Position numbers and translations under genes: made by a program
Origin: Coprousia sp963931435
GTDB taxonomy: Bacteria; Actinomycetota; Coriobacteriia; Coriobacteriales; Coriobacteriaceae
Assembly: GCA_963931435.1 (NCBI GenBank)
Contig: OZ007012.1
Coordinates: forward strand, 1,798,001-1,862,000
Direction: 5' to 3'
DNA: 64,000 bases
The notes under the pieces: model-generated
Database searches by the model: none
The model's input: only the letters and a program-made list of their open reading frames with translations
Told to the model about the DNA's origin: nothing
In this document: positions 56,981-64,000 of the stretch, in pieces
Layout of the letters: every line of letters starts with the position of its first letter
How positions within the stretch are numbered: the stretch's first letter is position 1

Positions 56981-57184
56981 ATGGAGAGCAGAACCATCGG
57001 CGCGGACGAGGTCGCCGAGGCCCTCGGCATGTCGCGCGCCTACGCCTACAAGCTCATCCGCCGGCTCAACAAGGAGATGGAGGAGCGGGGGTGCATCACC
57101 GTGCCCGGGCGGGTCAGCCGCGCGTACTTCGAGAAGCGCCTGTTCGGAGGCGAGGGGGATTCCGATGTCGGTGACGAGGGATAA
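56981..57184 (+). CDS. Excisionase-like small HTH protein
   Basis: 67 residues from ATG 56981 (GGAGAGAG before it): TIGADEVAEALGMSRAYAYKLIRRLNKEMEERGCITVPGRVSRAYFEKRLFG is a winged HTH similar to the excisionase-like genes preceding Tn916-type integrases. It overlaps the integrase start by 20 bases. Confidence 0.75.
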   Translation: MESRTIGADEVAEALGMSRAYAYKLIRRLNKEMEERGCITVPGRVSRAYFEKRLFGGEGDSDVGDEG

Positions 57185-58238
57185 GCGGAACGGCACCTGG
57201 TACGTCCAGGCCTGGTACAAGACCTACGACGGCAAGCGCGCCCACAAGGTGAAGCGCGGCTTCAAGACCAAGCCCGAGGCGCTCACGTGGGAGCGCGACT
57301 TCTACGCCGTGCAGGCGGGCGACATGGACATGAAGCTCGTCGACTTCCTCGAGCTCTACAAGAAGGACATGGGGCCGCGCCTGCGCCTGAGCACCTGGAA
57401 GACCAAGGAGTCCATCATCAGGAAGCGCATCCTCCCCTGCCTGGGCGAGAAGCGCATGAACCAGATCGCCCCGGTCGACATCGTGCGGTGGCAGAACGAG
57501 CTGATGTCCCTCGAGAAGCCGGGCGGGGGCGGGTTCTCCGCAACCTACCTCAAGACCGTCAACAACCAGCTCTGCGCGCTCTTCAACCACGCCGTGCGCT
57601 TCTTCGGCCTCTCGTCGAACCCGTGCCGCAGGGCGGAGTCCATGGGCTCGAAGTCCGCCGGCGAGATGAGGTTCTGGACCAAGGACCAGTACCTCAGGTT
57701 CTCCGACGAGGTCATGGACAAGCCGCTCTCCTTCCACGCCTTCGGGACGCTCTACTGGTGCGGCGTGCGCGAGGGAGAGCTGCTCGCCCTGAAGCCGCGG
57801 AGGTTCGACTTCGAGCGGGGGACCCTCACCGTCGCGGAGTCCTACCAGCGCATCGACGGGCAGGACGTCCTAACCGACCCGAAGACCCCCAAGTCGAAGC
57901 GCGTCATCGCCATGCCCGGCTTCTACGCTGAGGAGATGGAGGCGTTCCTCTCCCTCCTCGACCTCGACCCCGACGAGCGTATCTTCCCCGTGACCAAGTA
58001 CTTCCTCAGCCACGAGATGGCGCGCGGCAGCAAGGCGGCGGGCCTCGAGCCGATCCGCGTCCACGACCTCAGGCACAGCCACGTGTCGCTGCTCATCGAC
58101 ATGGGCTTCACCGCGCTCGCCATCGCGGACCGCATGGGCCACGAGGCGGCCGACATCACCTACCGCTACGCCCACCTGTTCCCCAGCGTCCAGGCCGACA
58201 TGGCCCGCGCCCTGGACGGGGCGAGAAGGGAGAACTGA
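57165..58238 (+). CDS. int: Tyrosine integrase of the second mobile module
   Basis: 357 residues from ATG 57165 (GAGGGGG upstream). N-terminal arm-binding fold (RNGTWYVQAWYKTYDGKRAHKVKRGFKTK), SAM-like domain, and a catalytic domain with Arg (CGVREGELLAL), HDLRHSHVSLL, GHEAADIT and Tyr (YRYAHLF). It resembles integrases of small integrative/mobilisable elements in Clostridia and Coriobacteriia. Followed after 1 base by a MobC-like gene. Confidence 0.9.
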   Translation: MSVTRDKRNGTWYVQAWYKTYDGKRAHKVKRGFKTKPEALTWERDFYAVQAGDMDMKLVDFLELYKKDMGPRLRLSTWKTKESIIRKRILPCLGEKRMNQIAPVDIVRWQNELMSLEKPGGGGFSATYLKTVNNQLCALFNHAVRFFGLSSNPCRRAESMGSKSAGEMRFWTKDQYLRFSDEVMDKPLSFHAFGTLYWCGVREGELLALKPRRFDFERGTLTVAESYQRIDGQDVLTDPKTPKSKRVIAMPGFYAEEMEAFLSLLDLDPDERIFPVTKYFLSHEMARGSKAAGLEPIRVHDLRHSHVSLLIDMGFTALAIADRMGHEAADITYRYAHLFPSVQADMARALDGARREN

Positions 58239-58239
58239 C

Positions 58240-58608
58240 ATGCCCTGCCCCAACTCCGCCCGCGAGAGGAGCGTCACCATCGGCTTCCGCGTCACGCCCG
58301 AGCAGGCCAGACGCATCGACCTCATGGCGCGCACGTCGGGCATGACCAAGCAGGACTACCTCTACAAGCGGGCCCTCGGGGAGGAGGTCGTCGTCAGGCC
58401 CGACGTGCGCGTCTACAAGATGCTCCGCGACGAGATGGCGCGCGTGTACCGCGAGCTCAGGCGCATACGGTCCGCCGGAGAGGTCGACGAGGGGCTCGCT
58501 TGGACGGTCGACTTCCTCGCGCGGGAGTTCTCCGCCATGCGCGGCGAGGCGGAGCCCTCGGACGTCGAGCGGGAGGACGCCCTCATCTTCGGCATGTCGC
58601 GGAGGTGA
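58240..58608 (+). CDS. MobC-like ribbon-helix-helix mobilisation protein
   Basis: 122 residues: RSVTIGFRVTPEQARRIDLMARTSGMTKQDYLYKRAL is a ribbon-helix-helix start as in MobC/relaxosome accessory proteins, with a helical C-terminus. It lies 1 base after the integrase stop, so it is cotranscribed. No relaxase gene is seen nearby, so if it is a mobilisation protein it acts with a relaxase from elsewhere. Confidence 0.65.
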   Translation: MPCPNSARERSVTIGFRVTPEQARRIDLMARTSGMTKQDYLYKRALGEEVVVRPDVRVYKMLRDEMARVYRELRRIRSAGEVDEGLAWTVDFLAREFSAMRGEAEPSDVEREDALIFGMSRR

Positions 58609-58660
58609 GGGGACGACGTGAAATCATGAAGCGAAGCCCACCCTGCCCGGAGAAATGGGG

Positions 58661-58733
58661 TACACTGATCTTGACCAAAAAGCACATCGTGCTTTTATCG
58701 CTCCGGGGCGCCTGCGTGCCGGAGCGATTTTTG
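58661..58733 (+). ncRNA. Leader RNA of the second Abi_2 gene (AbiF-RNA-like)
   Basis: Stem AAAAGCAC/GTGCTTTT (58678-58696, ATC loop) directly followed by ATCGCTCCGG (58697-58706) with CCGGAGCGAT (58719-58728) and TTTTT. The second stem is a full rho-independent terminator 17 bases before the Abi_2 ATG. TACACT at 58661 could be its -10. A structured RNA upstream of Abi_2 genes is known from the AbiF RNA motif; assignment here is by position and shape. Confidence 0.6.
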
Positions 58734-58749
58734 TATCGATGGAGGCCCG

Positions 58750-59898
58750 ATGAAAGCAGACGCGACCGCGCCGATAATGGGCGCCCACGCCCAGGTGTCC
58801 TATCTGAGAGACGAGAAGAACGTGTCGTTCAGGCTAATGAGCGAGGAGGACGCGGCCGCCTTCCTCGAGGAGAGGAGCTTCTTCTTCAAGCTCAAGGCCT
58901 TCGCCAAGGACTTCGAGAAGTACGCCTGCAAGCCCGGGGAGAAGGGGCGCTACGTCAACCTCGACTTCGGCCACCTCGTGGAGCTCTCGAAGCTGGACAA
59001 GGCCCTGCGCTCGCTCGTCCTCGACCTCGCGCTCGACATCGAGCACTACCTCAAAGTGAGGATCAACGCCGCCGCCATGCACGCGGGCGCGGACCCGTTC
59101 GAGGTCGTCGGCACGTTCCTGGAGAGCTCCGCCGCGTCAGTCGTCTCCGAGCAGACGAAGGCGCTCGACAGGGGCGTCGGTGCGGGCGCGGTCCGGCTGG
59201 CCGCCTCGACACTCGGGGGCTGCAACCTCGAGAGCCGCCCCGCCATCGTCTCGGCCGCCAACGAGGCCACGGCGACGCTGTCGGAGGTGACCAAGGGAAG
59301 AGACCCGCGGCACGTCGAGCACGCTATCGCCGGGATGGCCGGCTCCCCGTACTCCGGGGCCCTCGTCAGAAAGTACGCAGACGGGCCGATTCCCCTCTGG
59401 ACCCTTCTCGAGCTGGTCTCCTTCGGGCCGCTCACGAGGCTCTACCGCCACTGCTTCGGCAAGGCGGGCGCCATCGACGACCCCGAGGAGAGGGAGATGT
59501 TCTCCGCGTACAGGGGCCTGCTCAAGTGCACCCAGCAGCTCAGGAACGCCGCGGCGCACAACGACTGCCTCCTGAACGGCCTCGCCTCCCACGAGAAGAA
59601 GAGCGGCGCCTACCCCAAGATCCGCAAGGCGCTCGCCGAGGGCTACGGGATGGATCCCGACGTCGTCGCCCAGGTCGGGTCCGTGAGGGTCGCGATGGAC
59701 CTTGCCGCCGTCCTCATCTGCTATGACGCATACGTCCCGAGGGGAGGCAGCCGGTCGAGAGCGGGTCTCGCCCTCTCGGCTGCAAGGGACCGCTTCGCGG
59801 AGCACGCCCCCTGGTTCGACAAGACCTACGCGGTGAAGTCCTTCCTCGATTACGCGAACGCGCTCTTCCTTACCTTCGCCATGATTCTTGATACATAG
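58750..59898 (+). CDS. Abi_2/AbiF family HEPN protein
   Basis: 382 residues from ATG 58750 (GGAGGCCCG before it). Abi_2 blocks: GAHAQVSYLRDEKNVSFRLM, FFFKLKAFAKDFEKY, LDFGHLVELSKLDKALRSLV; HEPN RxxxxH as RNAAAH at 265-270. A 90-residue insert (about 125-195) separates the halves, compared with the 334-residue paralogue at 40770. Preceded by a terminator-like leader RNA, a possible antitoxin. Probable RNase acting in abortive infection. Confidence 0.86.
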   Translation: MKADATAPIMGAHAQVSYLRDEKNVSFRLMSEEDAAAFLEERSFFFKLKAFAKDFEKYACKPGEKGRYVNLDFGHLVELSKLDKALRSLVLDLALDIEHYLKVRINAAAMHAGADPFEVVGTFLESSAASVVSEQTKALDRGVGAGAVRLAASTLGGCNLESRPAIVSAANEATATLSEVTKGRDPRHVEHAIAGMAGSPYSGALVRKYADGPIPLWTLLELVSFGPLTRLYRHCFGKAGAIDDPEEREMFSAYRGLLKCTQQLRNAAAHNDCLLNGLASHEKKSGAYPKIRKALAEGYGMDPDVVAQVGSVRVAMDLAAVLICYDAYVPRGGSRSRAGLALSAARDRFAEHAPWFDKTYAVKSFLDYANALFLTFAMILDT

Positions 59899-60033
59899 CA
59901 ACGCCCCAAACCGCACCGCCACAAAATGAAGCGCGCGGATCGTTTCTGGAAATGATTGTGAGGGTACGATTAGCGAAAGGGCCGATAGGTAGGACAGGTA
60001 GAGAACGGTTGTTTTACTAGCAAAAGGGATCCG

Positions 60034-62190
60034 ATGAAAGTAATCGATCTTCATTGCCACACCATTGCAGCAAAAACAGGTGATGCACCAACTCGCGCAG
60101 TTACGCCGGAATTATTTGCCGAGCAACTATCCGCCGCCGGAGTTGAGATTGCGGCAGTGACCAACCACAACCTCTTTAATATTGATCAATATCGCGACTT
60201 GGTTTTCGCCTCAAAGGGCATAGCACAGGTTTGGCCCGGCGCAGAGCTCGATGTAACCCGAGATGACGAGCATTGGCACATGATCGTTGTATGCGATCCA
60301 AACAAAGCAGAAGTATTTTCCACTGAACTAGCTAGGCTGGTCGGAAGCAAAAAGCCCGATGACGTCATGTTGGACTTCGACTCAGTCTGGGAAACCTTCC
60401 TTCCCATTGGGGCGCTATTCATATCCCATGCTCACAAGAGCCCTGGCATCTCCGACACAGAGATGGAGAAAATCATCGCAAATGCGGGTGCAGACAAATG
60501 GCGCCTCTTCTTTGAGCCCGCTAATTTGCTCTCGGTCGGAATCATGGCCAACCACGGACTCAACATGATTATCGGCAGCGACGTCCAAGAGTGGGGCTCT
60601 TACTCTCAATCGTACTGCGAGGACAGGCAATGCGTTCTTCGACTCGACATCGAGAGCTTCGGACAGTTTTGTCTCCTGGCTCAAAGAGATGAGGCGGTGG
60701 TTGAAACCCTCCTTGGCTCGAAAGGACCCACAATCATGCACGCTTCCCCGCACAGTAGCGTGCATTTCGATCTCCCCATCTACCAGGACATTAACGTTAT
60801 ATTTGGTCAAAAGGGAACGGGAAAGACCGAGATTATCAAATCCATTTACAAGGAGTATCAGCGCCAAGGGACGAATTGCAGCACGTATTTCGGCGGGCAA
60901 AAAACGTCGGACTTCGACAAACTCTTAGCGACTTCAGACATGAAACGCGATCCATCAATGTTCGGACGCTCCAATTGCGAAAATGAGATTAAAGCGATTA
61001 CCGAGTGGACCGACGAGACACCCACCGCCATAGAAAAGTACCTGATGTGGTACACCACGCGAGGTAACAACAAAAAGAAGCGCCGCTTTAGACTGTCAGA
61101 GGCGCAGGATCTTCCAGTGCCGTCGTCGACCGGTTACGAAAAGACAAAGGAAGACTCTCGGATTATCGAAGAATTCCTCCCCCAGTATTCCGGGCAAGGG
61201 CTTTGCTCATATCTCGACGTAGATGACGCAAAAGAGCTCGAAAGGCTCTTGCACGCCCTTTCAGCAAACGTGCTCGAGAAGAAGACTGAGCTGTACGTTG
61301 ACGCTGAATCGGCGCGGATGACGAACGCCGCCCTGGAGGCAATCAAGACTCTCATCGATAGGAAATCTGACACACTATCAAAACCTGGCAAATGCGGGCT
61401 AGACTCTTTTGTGTCAAGACGAATCGAATTACTCTCGCTGGTTGATTCGGTGCTTAAGAACCTCGCCCCAAAAACGATTGAACAACCTGATTACCTTGGC
61501 AAGCTAGAAGACAAGGGAACTCTAGAGCTCGTCAGCCAATGGCGGTATCTCACACGTAACAAAGATTCAAAAGCGACGGAATACGTCGATTCCGGAGCAA
61601 AAATCTCCGATTTAAAAAAGTGGAGAAACGCTCTGGAAGCCATCAAAGACAAGGTGTTTGAAGAAGGGCTTCCGGATGCCATTGCGGAATTCTCTACTAT
61701 CGTCGAAGAGAGCGGAATTACCTCTCTTGATAAATTCATCGGAACGAACAAATTCGTTAGAATCAAAGGTCAAACAACTTCATACAGTCCATCCGACGGA
61801 GAAAAGGGCATTCTTCTCCTTGAGAGGCAGCTCAATGCCGACGCCGACGTCTATCTCCTCGATGAACCCGAAAACGGTATGAGCAATCTCTATATCGATA
61901 GCGTAGTCAGACCCATCCTTACCAATCTCGCAAGGGGAAGAAAGACGGTAATCATCGCCACCCACAACGCAAACCTCGCGGTCAGGACCCTTCCATACCA
62001 GTCGATCTATAGAGAGCACGTAGAGGGAGATACCTACCGGACCTATCTCGGAAACCCATTTTCGAATCGACTAAAGGATATCGAAGGCGCCGCAGATGAC
62101 CTCAAATGGGCCACATACAGCCTGAAAACCCTTGAAGGCGGCGAGGATGCCTTTTACAGCAGAAAGACGATCTATGAAGCGGGAGAATAA
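60034..62190 (+). CDS. PHP phosphoesterase-ABC/AAA ATPase fusion, defence candidate
   Basis: 718 residues. PHP domain (1-230): metal ligands in DLHCHT (His7, His9), VTNHN, PGAELDV, HWHMIVV, SHAHKS and GSDVQEW; the usual Asp of TDHN is Asn44. Then an SMC/ABC-type ATPase: Walker A FGQKGTGKTEI (258-265), a long helical insert (330-590), signature PSDGEKGILLLE, Walker B VYLLDEPENG and H-loop IATHN. Such fusions would couple DNA or nucleotide sensing to a phosphoesterase. Visibly lower GC than its neighbours. A small gene follows after 1 base. Confidence 0.78.
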   Translation: MKVIDLHCHTIAAKTGDAPTRAVTPELFAEQLSAAGVEIAAVTNHNLFNIDQYRDLVFASKGIAQVWPGAELDVTRDDEHWHMIVVCDPNKAEVFSTELARLVGSKKPDDVMLDFDSVWETFLPIGALFISHAHKSPGISDTEMEKIIANAGADKWRLFFEPANLLSVGIMANHGLNMIIGSDVQEWGSYSQSYCEDRQCVLRLDIESFGQFCLLAQRDEAVVETLLGSKGPTIMHASPHSSVHFDLPIYQDINVIFGQKGTGKTEIIKSIYKEYQRQGTNCSTYFGGQKTSDFDKLLATSDMKRDPSMFGRSNCENEIKAITEWTDETPTAIEKYLMWYTTRGNNKKKRRFRLSEAQDLPVPSSTGYEKTKEDSRIIEEFLPQYSGQGLCSYLDVDDAKELERLLHALSANVLEKKTELYVDAESARMTNAALEAIKTLIDRKSDTLSKPGKCGLDSFVSRRIELLSLVDSVLKNLAPKTIEQPDYLGKLEDKGTLELVSQWRYLTRNKDSKATEYVDSGAKISDLKKWRNALEAIKDKVFEEGLPDAIAEFSTIVEESGITSLDKFIGTNKFVRIKGQTTSYSPSDGEKGILLLERQLNADADVYLLDEPENGMSNLYIDSVVRPILTNLARGRKTVIIATHNANLAVRTLPYQSIYREHVEGDTYRTYLGNPFSNRLKDIEGAADDLKWATYSLKTLEGGEDAFYSRKTIYEAGE

Positions 62191-62191
62191 G

Positions 62192-62524
62192 ATGAGATAC
62201 ACCATGACCGTCAGGACAAACGAAGCAGGAGAGGACGTGTTCAGACTCTCTTCGGAAAATGGAGACGACTTTGATGTTAGGCTTACCGATGCGGAAGACG
62301 CCATAGCCCTCAAGCACATGTTCTCCGAGATTCTGAGCTCGTTGCTCCGAGACAAAGAGGTCAGCGTGTCTTATGAGGACACGGAAGACTATAAAAATGG
62401 GATGTACAAAGAAGTCTGTAAAGAGTACGTCGGCGTGCTCGCTTCAGAAATTGAAAGCGCCAAGACCCGTCTTATAACCGAGGGATTCATCAAGGCGGAT
62501 CCATCAAATCAAACGGTCCAATAG
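62192..62524 (+). CDS. Small partner of the PHP-ATPase
   Basis: 110 residues from ATG 62192, one base after the ATPase stop (GGGAGAA upstream within the previous gene). MRYTMTVRTNEAGEDVFRLS is beta-rich, then helical and acidic (EDAIALKHMFSEILSSLLRD, YKEVCKEYVGVLASEIESAK). No known family. Its close coupling suggests an effector-regulator or structural partner of the ATPase. Confidence 0.68.
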   Translation: MRYTMTVRTNEAGEDVFRLSSENGDDFDVRLTDAEDAIALKHMFSEILSSLLRDKEVSVSYEDTEDYKNGMYKEVCKEYVGVLASEIESAKTRLITEGFIKADPSNQTVQ

Positions 62525-63299
62525 CAACTGAAGCCGAGCGAACGAGAATAACCAGACGGTCAGATAGCCATCATCTGAATAAGAACAGCAGTTCAAACCT
62601 ATGATAAGCCGTTCTGCAAAGCGGCTAGAGTAGATAAGAGCAGCGGCTAGCGCCTCAGACATACTGACGGCGCCGGTATTTTTATGCAAACCCAGACAAC
62701 AACCCAATAACGACGAGCCGAGGCCGGCGGATGCCGGTTATTCCTCGTGCGCGCAGCCTGTCACGGGCCCTGCTTTCCCTGCAAGGGCCGCGATGCTTTT
62801 CCGGCTTCTTTCGGGCTCGGCCGCCCCCGCTCAGAGCGGTGCCGGCGAAGCTCGCCCGAAACAACCGGTCGGCGGCGCCTCCCTGCCGGAAAACCAGCGG
62901 CTTCGCCTTCGCTTCCCCCCTTGCGGCGCGCGGGATCCCGCGCGCCCTCCGCTCCCGCTCCGGGCGGTCGGCAGCTAACGAGGCATAGCCGGTTACGGAA
63001 GGAACGTGAGGACGATGAGGGAGAGCCTAGAGGTCGGCCGTGTTCTCCACGAGGCCGAAGCGGGCCCCGAGCGTCACGAGCGCGTCCCCGTCGAGGTACC
63101 GCAGGGGCCCGCCGGAGGGGACGTCCCGCGCCTCGTCCACGCCGGTGACCGAAGCGTTCCAGTCGCACCCCGGGCAGTAGAACGCAATCTCCCCCGGGCG
63201 GCGGGAGTACCAGAATGGACGGATCCCTACCGCCCGTGGAACAGAGCTGTCCAAGGGACGAATCTTCGTTCTTGAAATAAGTCGCCCCCAGTCGAACGG
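62525..63299. other. Gene-poor region after the defence cargo
   Basis: About 775 bases. 62705-63000 is GC-rich and lacks a credible gene; CCGGCGGATGCCGG at 62718 is a small hairpin. On the minus strand 63254-63027 there is a 75-codon frame with a CPGC pair (AFYCPGCDWNASVTGVDEA), perhaps the end of a decayed zinc-binding protein; I would not call it a gene with confidence. Confidence 0.35.
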
Positions 63300-63538
63300 C
63301 TATGCTGCAAGCTCCTGATACTTCTCATATTCCATGAGCGCAACATCCAACACATCTATCGCTGCCTCGAAATAGCCAAATGAACGTTCCGCTTCCTTCC
63401 GTTTGTGCTCGTCCTCAGGCAGGTAGCTTCCGATGCAAAATCCTTCCAGCAAAAGCTCAGAACGATCTCAACGCGCCTCATGCATGAATCGTACTTATCG
63501 ATGACATCCAACGTTCCCTTATCCTCGCTTGCCATCAT
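63300..63538 (-). pseudogene. Small helical protein gene with a frameshift
   Basis: From ATG 63538 MMASEDKGTLDVIDKYDSCMRRVEIVL leads, after a one-base shift near 63457, into ELLLEGFCIGSYLPEDEHKRK and AAIDVLDVALMEYEKYQELAA, stopping at 63300. Without the shift it ends at 63356 with a basic nonsense tail. The joined product of about 79 residues is a coherent amphipathic helical protein, so one base was probably gained or lost. Family not recognised. Confidence 0.55.
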
Positions 63539-64000
63539 CGCATTCTCCTTTCGAGCGGCTGAACAACGACTCCGAGTGTCCTCGGTCTCGCAAGCATAAA
63601 CTCTCGTCCGGACAAAAGACCGGCAGCACCCACGAGCGCTGATGGGGATGGGAATCTCCCGTGATTTACCCCCTCAATCCAACTCGCACGCCCGTTGAGC
63701 CCCACCGAACGGACACGTAAGCGCGCGTGACCCGGCTGCGTCAGCTCCGAATTCGATTGTATGGGTGCGGGGAATAATCGTCTGTACTGTCTGTACTATT
63801 TACCTGCACGTATAGCGAGGTTTGAGTTCATTTTTCTCATTGAGTTCAAATTGAGTTCCACTTGCCGCACCGGAGCTCCCGTGCGCGGCCCGCTCGGTTA
63901 TGCACGTTGCCCCGCGCGCCCCAGGGCCCTCCCGGGGCGTCCGCGCCGTCGCGTCGCGGCGCGCACCGTGCCGCCGCGTATCGTTTCATTTTCTTCAGAT
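63539..64000. other. Right edge without recognisable genes
   Basis: No convincing frame. 63820-63862 contains three TTGAGTTC words that recall the ends of dispersed repeats A and B. CTGTCTGTACTATTTACC at 63787 has two CTGT(A/C) direct words. The last 100 bases are very GC-rich and continue past the window. Confidence 0.4.

Overview
The window is GC-rich, uses Shine-Dalgarno starts and GTG/TTG initiation, and carries LPXTG/LAXTG-anchored surface proteins and Lac-family PTS genes. This points to a gut actinobacterium of the class Coriobacteriia, probably Collinsella-like (an inference from gene style, not from a marker gene).

Layout. 1-5365: a minus-strand cellobiose/beta-glucoside operon (PRD regulator, EIIB, EIIA, EIIC, ROK kinase, start of a GH1 phospho-beta-glucosidase). 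5494-9802: an esterase, a nitroreductase and several wrecked genes (DUF4143 ATPase, nitrilase, IS3 remnant). 9837-19539: two large sortase-anchored beta-helix/LRR surface proteins flanking a LuxR-type regulator and a nested IS21/IS3 scar. 19889-53663: a prophage inserted in an HTH-membrane regulator gene, whose two halves sit on either side (19787-19918 and 53652-53969). 54032-55341: a complete IS3-family element. 56400-62524: a second mobile module with repressor, excisionase, tyrosine integrase and a MobC-like protein, carrying defence-type cargo (an Abi_2/AbiF HEPN protein with a leader RNA, and a PHP-ATPase pair).

The prophage has lysis, tail-tip, capsid, portal, terminase, replication and lysogeny genes, but its head module is split between scaffold (ends 30224) and portal (begins 42713) by a 12-kb cassette. 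That cassette is a capsule or exopolysaccharide operon (initiating sugar transferase, PssD/PssE pair, GT4, Wzy, GT2, pyruvyl transferase, GT-D, Wzx) led by a NusG-like LoaP/UpxY antiterminator. Immediately upstream of the antiterminator lies a 107-bp segment bounded by inverted, imperfectly palindromic sites with opposite central dinucleotides, containing a promoter-like sequence. Next to it is a serine recombinase gene in the same orientation. This is the architecture of a phase-variable promoter switch, like those of Bacteroides capsules, but on an actinobacterial prophage. A 9-G tract in the leader of the initiating transferase could be a second switch. An AbiF-like HEPN protein with two tandem hairpin RNA modules closes the cassette.

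Other unusual items: the prophage lacks recognisable major tail, chaperone and tape-measure genes; a tRNA-like structure has perfect acceptor and T arms but an abnormal D/anticodon region; long perfect hairpins lie inside two glycan genes; and a 22-bp perfect inverted repeat brackets a non-coding GC-rich block. All homology statements come from reading motifs by eye; no database search was run.
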